DNA of 64,000 bases from Cytobacillus sp. NJ13. GTDB lineage: Bacteria; Bacillota; Bacilli; Bacillales; Cytobacillaceae. Both the position numbers and the translations under genes were made by a program. The stretch covers positions 4,491,501 to 4,555,500 of the forward strand of contig JAUCFP010000006.1 in NCBI GenBank assembly GCA_030348385.1, in the 5' to 3' direction. Below the pieces are notes generated by a model, which searched no databases, had not been told where the DNA came from, and worked only from the letters and a program-made list of their open reading frames with translations. Of the stretch, positions 58,101-64,000 are shown piece after piece; positions within the stretch are counted from its first letter, which is position 1; each line of letters begins with the position of its first letter.

Positions 58101-58135
58101 GAAAGCTCCGGATTTGTTCCGGGGCTTTATTTTTT
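58101..58135 (+). terminator. tpx terminator
   Basis: AAAGCTCCGG/CCGGGGCTTT stem with one wobble, then ATTTTTTT. Confidence 0.9.
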
Positions 58136-58471
58136 TATGCTGGTGGCGTCCTGATTGATTCAGATTTAATACTAGCTGCTTCTTGTAAGAAATTAGCTGC
58201 AAACTAATTTTAACCAACTGAGATGATTGGAGCGTAGGGCACTTGACTCCAGCGGGAGGAGAGGGAAGTGAGAGACCCCGCAGGCAAAGCCGAGGAGGCT
58301 CTCATTCCTCCCCGCGGAAAGCAAGTGCCTGGAGCGGAAATCAACGGGCAACATTTAAAAATGACAATCTATGTTAGACTTGAATTTTTACTTCTCATTC
58401 AGCACCAAACTTGTGAATGAAACAAAAGCCCGTTAAAATAGGAAAAAGAATAAGGACGGGAGGGATAAGCT
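58136..58471. other. tpx-ytxK intergenic region
   Basis: No gene is supported. The central part (58224-58345) is a palindromic repeat-like element. The rest is A/T-rich; no clear promoter for ytxK was identified. Confidence 0.6.
58224..58345. repeat. Long palindromic intergenic element
   Basis: Nested arms: GGCACTTG (58238-58245)/CAAGTGCC (58322-58329); GCGGGAGGA with TCCTCCCCGC; and GTGAGAG with CTCTCAT inside. The heptamer TGGAGCG occurs at both ends in direct orientation. No reading frame. It is much richer in G+C than its flanks. Its form resembles interspersed palindromic repeats of Bacillaceae. Confidence 0.7.
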
Positions 58472-59455
58472 GTGAAAATAACTCCGGTTGAGGATTTATT
58501 TACCATTTTAAACGAAACGGCTGCTATTATGCAGGAAGAAATGCATTGTACATACTTGGAAGCTCTTGCAGAAACAGGAGAGAATCTATTCCATGAAAGC
58601 ATTCTTCAGGATGAGCTTAGCGAATTAACAGTTAAAAGGCTTAGGAAGAGTTATGAATCCATTGACTTAAGCAGCTGCACAAAAGAAGAGATTAGAAAAT
58701 CCTTTCAGCTTGCCATATTAAAAGGCATGAAAGAAAACGTCCAGCCTAATCATCAAATGACTCCAGATGCAGTGGGCATGCTGATGGGGTATCTGGTCGA
58801 AAAATTCATTCAGGAAAAAGATTTCCGCCTGCTGGATCCTGCAGTAGGAACAGGAAATTTATTGACAACCGTTATGAATCACCAAAAGGATAAAACGGTT
58901 GAGGCAACTGGGATTGAAATTGACGACTTATTAATTAAGCTTGCTTATATAAATGCCAATTTACAGGAGCATCCCATTCAATTTTTTAACCAGGATAGCC
59001 TTGAGCCCTTGTTTATAGAAGCTGCTGATGCTGTAGTGAGTGATCTGCCTGTTGGCTATTATCCGAATGATGTCCGTTCAGCTGAGTATAAGTTAAAAGC
59101 AGATGAGGGACATTCTTATTCTCATCACTTATTTATTGAGCAGAGCATGAATCATGTGAAATCTGGAGGTTATCTATTTTTTATCATTCCAAATGGGCTG
59201 TTTGAAAGTGAGCAGGCACCAAAGCTGCATGAATTCATTATGGAGTATGCCTATATTCAAGGCTTGGTCCAGCTGCCTCTTACCATGTTTAAAAATGAAA
59301 AAGCGGCCAAAAGCATATTTATCCTTCAGAAAAAAGGGGATGGAGTCACTCCGCCTAAGCAGGCTCTGCTGGTCAACTTGCCCAGCTTATCCAAAACAGC
59401 AGAAGCTGAAAAAATTCTCAAGAAAATTGATGTCTGGTTTAAAGAAAGCAAATAA
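58472..59455 (+). CDS. ytxK: YtxK-like class I SAM-dependent methyltransferase
   Basis: A 327-residue protein resembling N6-adenine DNA methyltransferases: a helical N-terminal part (1-95), SAM-binding DPAVGTGN (122-129), and motif IV position SDLPVGYYP (190-198), where classical enzymes have (N/D)PP(Y/F). The loss of the double proline makes DNA-adenine methylation uncertain. There is no restriction gene nearby. The GTG start at 58472 follows GGGAGGGAT. It is next to ackA as in B. subtilis. The substrate is unknown. Confidence 0.85.
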   Translation: MKITPVEDLFTILNETAAIMQEEMHCTYLEALAETGENLFHESILQDELSELTVKRLRKSYESIDLSSCTKEEIRKSFQLAILKGMKENVQPNHQMTPDAVGMLMGYLVEKFIQEKDFRLLDPAVGTGNLLTTVMNHQKDKTVEATGIEIDDLLIKLAYINANLQEHPIQFFNQDSLEPLFIEAADAVVSDLPVGYYPNDVRSAEYKLKADEGHSYSHHLFIEQSMNHVKSGGYLFFIIPNGLFESEQAPKLHEFIMEYAYIQGLVQLPLTMFKNEKAAKSIFILQKKGDGVTPPKQALLVNLPSLSKTAEAEKILKKIDVWFKESK

Positions 59456-59467
59456 GGATAAACGAAT

Positions 59468-59498
59468 AGAAGCCGAGCATTTTGCCGGCTTCTTTTTT
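59468..59498 (+). terminator. ytxK terminator
   Basis: AGAAGCCG/CGGCTTCT stem followed by TTTTTAAA. Confidence 0.85.
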
Positions 59499-59543
59499 AA
59501 ATGTATTAATATAGGGAAGTATCAGAAAATATTTAATTTATCA

Positions 59544-59557
59544 TGAAAACGATACCA
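59544..59557 (+). promoter_or_regulatory. cre-like site upstream of ackA
   Basis: TGAAAACGATACCA matches the cre consensus at 13 of 14 positions, about 190 bp before ackA. In B. subtilis CcpA activates ackA from an upstream cre; the distance here fits that arrangement only if the promoter lies near 59600-59690, which I could not fix. Confidence 0.5.
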
Positions 59558-59747
59558 TTGCAAGGTGCTTCTTGAAATGTATTGCTTACAGTGTTTAAAT
59601 GGAAAATTGAGAGATATTAATTGTGGCCGATGCACAAAATAAAGTTGTATTACTTTTAGGTGTCGTATCACACATTGTTATATAAAAGTATGGGTTTGGA
59701 GAGACAAGTCAGTCCCTTTGAACATCTTCTAAAGGAGCGGTAGCTTT

Positions 59748-60935
59748 ATGGCAAAAATCATAGCAATCAATGCCGGCAGTTCTTCGTTAAAATTTCAATT
59801 ATTTGACATGCCGAGTGAAGAAGTAATTACGAAAGGCTTAATCGAGCGTATTGGGCTGGATAACGCAGTCTTCAATATTTCTGTAAATGGCGAAAAAATT
59901 AAGGAAGTAACTGATATACCTGATCATTCAGTAGCGGTTAAAATCCTGCTTGATAAATTAACAAATCTTGGGATTATTAAATCTCTTGATGAAATCGAAG
60001 GCATTGGCCATCGTGTAGTACACGGCGGTGAGGCATTCAACGATTCTGTAGTCATTACGGATGAAGTGCTTGCGAAAATAGATGAACTTTCGGAACTTGC
60101 ACCCCTTCATAACCCGGCTAATATTACGGGAATTAAGGCATTCCAGCAGGTTCTTCCGAATGTGCCTGCAGTGGCAGTATTTGATACAGCCTTCCATCAG
60201 ACGATGCCTGAAAGCTCATTCCTATATAGCTTGCCATATGAGTATTATGAAAAATATGGCATCCGCAAGTATGGGTTCCATGGTACTTCACATAAATATG
60301 TATCAGAGCGTGCTGCAGAAATGCTTGGCCGTCCGCTTGAACAGCTTCGCCTCATCTCCTGCCATTTAGGGAATGGAGCAAGTATTACAGCCATTGAAGG
60401 CGGAAAGTCAATCGATACTTCCATGGGATTCACTCCGTTAGCGGGTGTTACAATGGGTACCCGTTCAGGGAACATTGACCCTGCACTTATTCCATTCATT
60501 ATGGAAAAGACGGGCAAGAATGCAGATGAAGTTCTTGACGTTCTTAATAAAAAGAGCGGTATGCTTGGTGTTTCCGGATTCTCTAGTGATCTTCGCGACA
60601 TTGAAGTTCAAGCGGTTGAAGGAAATGAAAGAGCAGAATTGGCTCTTGAAGTATTCGCAAACAGAATCCACAAATATATTGGATCCTATGCATCCCGCAT
60701 GTATGGCGTAGATGCGATCATCTTCACTGCCGGAATCGGTGAAAATAGTGATGTTATCCGTGATCGTGTTCTTCAGGGGCTGGAATTCATGGGCGTATAC
60801 TGGGATCCTGCATTAAATAAAGTGCGCGGTGAAGAAGCGTTCATTAATTACCCTCATTCACCAGTTAAAGTCATGATTATCCCAACAAATGAGGAAGTCA
60901 TGATTGCACGTGATGTAGTGAGATTGGCTAAATAA
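59748..60935 (+). CDS. ackA: Acetate kinase AckA
   Basis: AckA interconverts acetyl phosphate plus ADP with acetate plus ATP, the overflow route for excess carbon. The 395 residues equal the B. subtilis length. ASKHA-fold motifs: [17 protein letters not shown] (5-21), the catalytic-Asp region [10 protein letters not shown] (about 146-155), [16 protein letters not shown] (about 169-184), and [13 protein letters not shown] (about 326-338). AAGGAGCGG precedes the ATG. It works opposite to AcsA, also in this window. Confidence 0.97.
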   Translation: MAKIIAINAGSSSLKFQLFDMPSEEVITKGLIERIGLDNAVFNISVNGEKIKEVTDIPDHSVAVKILLDKLTNLGIIKSLDEIEGIGHRVVHGGEAFNDSVVITDEVLAKIDELSELAPLHNPANITGIKAFQQVLPNVPAVAVFDTAFHQTMPESSFLYSLPYEYYEKYGIRKYGFHGTSHKYVSERAAEMLGRPLEQLRLISCHLGNGASITAIEGGKSIDTSMGFTPLAGVTMGTRSGNIDPALIPFIMEKTGKNADEVLDVLNKKSGMLGVSGFSSDLRDIEVQAVEGNERAELALEVFANRIHKYIGSYASRMYGVDAIIFTAGIGENSDVIRDRVLQGLEFMGVYWDPALNKVRGEEAFINYPHSPVKVMIIPTNEEVMIARDVVRLAK

Positions 60936-60947
60936 CATTCATAACAA

Positions 60948-60976
60948 GGCAAGGGCTTAACGCTCTTGTCTTTTTT
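60948..60976 (+). terminator. ackA terminator
   Basis: GGCAAGGGC/GCTCTTGTC stem with two wobbles followed by six T. Confidence 0.8.
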
Positions 60977-61075
60977 GTTTTTATCGGGATTTATTGCCCA
61001 TCAGGCGGAAGGAGAATTCATCATCTGACTTATGCTATACTGAGTCCAAGAAAAAATGTTTTGGGAGGAATTGTG

Positions 61076-61915
61076 ATGCCATTGAACGAACGGGAAGAAA
61101 GTGTTTTGGCCGGTATTCAGGAGTGGGAAAACAAGCTGTTGAATTATGAACCCAATGATTTGGAAATGGTTTATGATAAATCATTGGAAAGGTCTTTTTC
61201 ACTATTGCCTGAAGAAGTTCAGCAGCAATTTTTTTCAGCAATGGATAGCTGGCTGTTTCATCTTCATGCGCTTATTCAAGGCTCACAGCTTCAAATGGAT
61301 GCGAAAGAGCGCATTTTGACGGCAGGCCGTGTTTTTCATTCTGATATTGAGTCGATTGAAGACCTTAAGCAATTGAATATCGACCAGCTTCAATACATAG
61401 CTCAACAGCAGATTGCCCGGCATCGTCTTTATTCTTTTGCACAAGGCGGCATTGCCGGTTCAGGCAGCTCACTCATGCTGGGTACAGATATTCCTGCTAT
61501 GGCGGTTATTAATCTTCGTGCTGTCCAGCTGATTGCCATGACCTATGGTTTTGAGGTCAATACTCCATTCGAAATGATGAGCTCTCTTAAGGTTTTTCAC
61601 GCAGCCACTCTGCCTCCGCGCATGCAGGGCAGTGCTTGGGAAGTACTGATGAATGAGCTGAAGAATCAGGAAGAATTCTATTTTTATGAAGGAAAAGAAG
61701 AATTGACTGATATAACCTGGATTGAGCAGCCAATGAAGCAGCTTTTTAAAGCAATGGCTATTTACCTTTTCCGCAGAAAGTCAGTACAGGGAATTCCGTT
61801 CATAAGCATGGCCATTGGAGCCGGGACCAATTATCAGCTGACAAGAAAAGTAACAGATTTCGCTCATAAATATTATCAAATGAGATATTTGCATAGAAAA
61901 AACATTCAGCAGTAA
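61076..61915 (+). CDS. EcsC-family protein
   Basis: This 279-residue protein matches the EcsC family, whose founding member follows the EcsAB exporter in B. subtilis; here no exporter is adjacent, so it is a paralog of unknown role. The central Gly/Ala-rich stretch SFAQGGIAGSGSSLMLGTDIPAMAVINLRAVQL (about 121-153) may associate with membranes. GGGAGG is seven bases before the ATG at 61076. moaB begins 41 bp downstream and may be co-transcribed. Confidence 0.8.
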   Translation: MPLNEREESVLAGIQEWENKLLNYEPNDLEMVYDKSLERSFSLLPEEVQQQFFSAMDSWLFHLHALIQGSQLQMDAKERILTAGRVFHSDIESIEDLKQLNIDQLQYIAQQQIARHRLYSFAQGGIAGSGSSLMLGTDIPAMAVINLRAVQLIAMTYGFEVNTPFEMMSSLKVFHAATLPPRMQGSAWEVLMNELKNQEEFYFYEGKEELTDITWIEQPMKQLFKAMAIYLFRRKSVQGIPFISMAIGAGTNYQLTRKVTDFAHKYYQMRYLHRKNIQQ

Positions 61916-61956
61916 ACTCCCGGATTACTATGAATTATAAGCAAAGGTGATGCCAA

Positions 61957-62469
61957 ATGAGTACATTCGAGCATAAAAAAGAAGCCCCAAAAGAAGTTAG
62001 ATGCAAAGTGGTCACCGTAAGTGATACGAGAAATAAAGAAACAGATAAAAGCGGAAAGCTGATGATCCGCCTGCTGGAAGAGGCAGGACATGTCATAGCT
62101 GACTATGAAATCGTCAAAGATGAAGGAAATCTCATTCGTGAGGCCGTATTAAGAGGGTGTGAAAACCCCGGCATTGACGCTGTCCTTACAAATGGAGGCA
62201 CAGGAATTGCATTAAGGGACGTGACTATTGAGACGGTAAGAGAATTATTTGATAAAGAAATTGACGGATTCGGCGAATTGTTCAGGATGTTAAGCTACAC
62301 GGAAGATATCGGGTCTGCGGCCATTCTTTCACGAGCTGCTGCAGGCACAGTGCAAAATAAAGCCGTTTTCTCAACACCAGGATCATCCGGGGCTGTTCGC
62401 CTTGCGATGAATAAGCTGATTCTGCCTGAACTCGGGCATATCGTCAGGGAACTAAGAAAAGATTTATAA
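61957..62469 (+). CDS. moaB: Molybdenum cofactor protein MoaB
   Basis: MoaB-type proteins bind molybdopterin and, in many bacteria, adenylate it on the way to molybdenum cofactor. The 170 residues show VTVSDTRNKETDKSG near 22-36, LTNGGTGIALRDVTIE near 82-97, and TPGSSGAVRLAMNKLI near 143-158. AAAGGTGATG precedes the ATG. Other moa genes are not in the window. The strong terminator and a hairpin repeat follow. Confidence 0.92.
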   Translation: MSTFEHKKEAPKEVRCKVVTVSDTRNKETDKSGKLMIRLLEEAGHVIADYEIVKDEGNLIREAVLRGCENPGIDAVLTNGGTGIALRDVTIETVRELFDKEIDGFGELFRMLSYTEDIGSAAILSRAAAGTVQNKAVFSTPGSSGAVRLAMNKLILPELGHIVRELRKDL

Positions 62470-62475
62470 AGGGCA

Positions 62476-62508
62476 AAAAACCTTTCCGCCGCGGAAAGGT
62501 TTTTTTAA
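62476..62508 (+). terminator. moaB terminator
   Basis: AAAAAACCTTTCCG/CGGAAAGGTTTTTT, near-perfect, with T-tail. Confidence 0.95.
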
Positions 62509-62530
62509 AATGATAGGGAAGTATAATTTT

Positions 62531-62596
62531 TAACTTCGGGAACTGTCTAGCGCAAGCAGACTGCCCCTCGAGGTGTCGGGGCGTTTCCGCTTTTCT
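62531..62596 (+). repeat. Dispersed hairpin repeat, copy F
   Basis: Contains GGGAACTGTCTAGCGCAAGC, GCCCCTCGAGGTGTCGGGGC and CGTTTCCGCTTTTC. The central CCCC/GGGG stem is clear; the GGCGCTT block is shortened. It lies between moaB and the convergent small gene. Confidence 0.8.
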
Positions 62597-62597
62597 T

Positions 62598-62912
62598 TTA
62601 TGAATGCATTTTCCCTGTAATATCCTGATTCGTTCGATACCATAGCCACAGATCATTTATGACTGATGCCAGTTCTGAAATTTCACTGTTGAGTCTGCAT
62701 GATCTTTCGAAATTGCCCTCATCTGATAGCTCAGCCTGTTTCCTGTTGATATCCGCTTCAAGCTCGGCAATGCGGTCAGGAATCCTGCCTCTTATTTTTT
62801 CCCATTGAAACAGGATCATCTGCTGTGTTTTTGGTGAATATTCATCCCATTCCCGGTCAAAGGCGGGTATGGGAATGCCAAGACGGCCATTATGTGAAAA
62901 ATGCTCCTCCAT
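62598..62912 (-). CDS. Small helical protein of unknown function
   Basis: I do not recognise this 104-residue protein. It begins MEEHFSHNGRLGIPIPAFDREWDEY and continues as an amphipathic, Glu/Arg-rich helical stretch (about 45-90) that may form a coiled coil, then WLWYRTNQDITGKM. No signal peptide. GGGGGAT precedes the ATG at 62912; the longer frame upstream lacks a site. It is convergent with moaB. Confidence 0.68.
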   Translation of the reverse strand: MEEHFSHNGRLGIPIPAFDREWDEYSPKTQQMILFQWEKIRGRIPDRIAELEADINRKQAELSDEGNFERSCRLNSEISELASVINDLWLWYRTNQDITGKMHS

Positions 62913-63153
62913 TTTGTATCCCCCAAACGATAATCTTGTTTTTATTTTACTATAAAGGTGTTTACGGTGCATGAATGTTTTAGTATTCACTCTTTTTCTG
63001 CAGATACTACTATGGAACCAATGTAAAGATAAATGAACTTGGTTCACAAGTACTGATTTAATAGAAAAGCTAAGGTATTGGTTTACAGATTTAATAGATA
63101 TCGAATAACATATTGACTATTAAGAATATTAAAATAATTAAAAGGGGGATAAT

Positions 63154-64000
63154 ATGAAAAGGTTTATTACACATTTAACAGTTTTAGGCCTGGTGCTGGT
63201 TTTGCTTTTGCCTTATCCCGTTGCAGCCCTGGGAGAAGAATTGGGCAGAACAGGAAGCAGCAGCTCAGAAGAGGAAGTATTTAAACATAAAAAACCATTA
63301 GAATATCCAACCTTGTCAAAAGCAAAGCGCCCCGAGGATGCAGGCTTTTCTTCCAAAAAGCTCAGAGAGGTTGATGAGCTGATCGAGGGAGAAATAGAAA
63401 ATGGTTTTCCAGGAGCAGCTTTAGTCGTAATTAAAGATGGCAAGATTGTTAAAAACTCCGCATATGGTTCAGCCAAAGTCTTTGATGAATCTGATCCGTT
63501 AAATCACCCGCAGAAAATGAAGACAAAAACCATGTTTGATTTAGCATCAAACACGAAAATGTATGCCGTTAACTTTTCACTGCAGCATCTTGTCAGTGAA
63601 GGAAAGATCAATCTTGAAGAAAAAATTCAGCATTATTTTCCTGAATTTAAAGATTCAGCAGAAGATGAAATAAAAGGGAAAGGTGAACTCCGGATAATCG
63701 ACTTGCTCCACCATACTGCCGGATTTCCTTCAAGCATCCATTATCATAATCCTGAAAGGGCGGGAGAATTGTATTCCCAGGAACGCAGTAAAACGCTTTC
63801 CATGATTTTAAAAACTCCCCTTCAGTATGATCCTGGCACCAAACAGATTTACAGTGACATTGACTATATGCTGCTGGGATTTATTATTGAAAAAATAACG
63901 GGAGTGCAGCTTGACCATTATACTGAGAATCATATCTATAAGCCCTTAGGGTTAAAGCATACTTTATTTAATCCGCTTCGCAAGGGATTCAAAGAAAAGG
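63154..64000 (+). CDS. Serine beta-lactamase-like hydrolase, PBP4B type (partial)
   Basis: The first 282 residues are present; the gene continues past the window. A signal peptide (basic MKR, hydrophobic 8-23, AALG near 25) points to export. The beta-lactamase/DD-peptidase fold is shown by Ser132-Asn-Thr-Lys135 (SxxK) in LASNTKMYAV and by Tyr233-Ser-Asp235 at the second motif position. The pattern resembles YfeW/YbbE-type PBP4B rather than class C beta-lactamases, so a wall or esterase role is likelier than drug resistance. GGGGGAT precedes the ATG. The third motif lies beyond the end. Confidence 0.82.
   Translation, partial: MKRFITHLTVLGLVLVLLLPYPVAALGEELGRTGSSSSEEEVFKHKKPLEYPTLSKAKRPEDAGFSSKKLREVDELIEGEIENGFPGAALVVIKDGKIVKNSAYGSAKVFDESDPLNHPQKMKTKTMFDLASNTKMYAVNFSLQHLVSEGKINLEEKIQHYFPEFKDSAEDEIKGKGELRIIDLLHHTAGFPSSIHYHNPERAGELYSQERSKTLSMILKTPLQYDPGTKQIYSDIDYMLLGFIIEKITGVQLDHYTENHIYKPLGLKHTLFNPLRKGFKEK

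Noticed and set aside
58472..59455. Restriction-modification system
   Set aside because: YtxK is methyltransferase-like, but no endonuclease or specificity gene lies nearby and the catalytic motif is atypical.
63154..64000. Antibiotic-resistance class C beta-lactamase
   Set aside because: The fold is shared, but the second motif reads YSD and overall pattern resembles PBP4B-type proteins; the diagnostic third motif is outside the window.

Overview
This window is chromosomal DNA of a motile, endospore-forming member of the Bacillaceae. It carries an alpha/beta small acid-soluble spore protein behind a SigG-type promoter, a GerW-family spore protein, EzrA, RefZ, CcpA, a bacillithiol-linked YtxJ and a MotP/MotS stator pair. 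Gene order follows the Bacillus subtilis ytmP-to-moaB segment closely, but protein lengths, extra genes and dispersed repeats show it is not B. subtilis. A Cytobacillus- or Mesobacillus-like genus is a guess. No prophage, transposase, rRNA, tRNA or CRISPR array was seen.

Layout. 0.4-9.3 kb: ytmP, ytzH, trmB, ytnP, ytzB, ytoP, a DUF84 NTPase, ytoQ, a small lipoprotein, an orphan PTS IIC protein coupled to thioredoxin-like ytpP, and ytpQ. 9.6-16.4 kb: the DNA translocase SftA, a strongly structured non-coding stretch, a nicotinate phosphoribosyltransferase with an unknown partner gene, and murC. 16.5-24.3 kb: aminopeptidase, a SigB-type ytxG-ytxH-ytxJ operon, a long FtsA-like protein, aroA and ccpA. 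24.5-30.6 kb: motP-motS, then acuA-acuB-acuC divergent from acsA. 30.8-36.6 kb: a class A penicillin-binding protein, tyrS behind a T-box leader, a 52-bp tandem repeat, and rpsD with its leader. 37.1-48.7 kb: dgcP, a methionine gamma-lyase with a perfect cre site, ytsP, refZ, hisJ, ezrA, brnQ and the nifZ-thiI thiouridine pair. 48.8-64 kb: a SASP gene, an acyl-CoA synthetase, ytcJ, rarD, nadK2, a SigW-type sppA-yteJ unit, ytfI, gerW, tpx, ytxK, ackA, ecsC, moaB, a small unknown gene, and a serine hydrolase cut by the window end.

Functional links. Acetate metabolism recurs: AcsA and AckA interconvert acetate and acetyl-CoA, AcuA/AcuC set AcsA acetylation, and CcpA is encoded between them. Cre-like sites lie at acuA/acsA, ackA, ytnP and the methionine gamma-lyase gene. 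Division and chromosome segregation are represented by SftA, EzrA, RefZ and the FtsA-like protein; envelope functions by MurC, the penicillin-binding protein, SppA and the C-terminal serine hydrolase.

The unexplained content is mainly non-coding: a six-copy dispersed hairpin family placed after gene 3' ends, an intricate structure between sftA and the nicotinate phosphoribosyltransferase gene, the 52-bp tandem array, and a 120-bp palindromic element after tpx. Start codons were chosen by Shine-Dalgarno spacing and family length, so several genes begin downstream of the longest possible reading frame.
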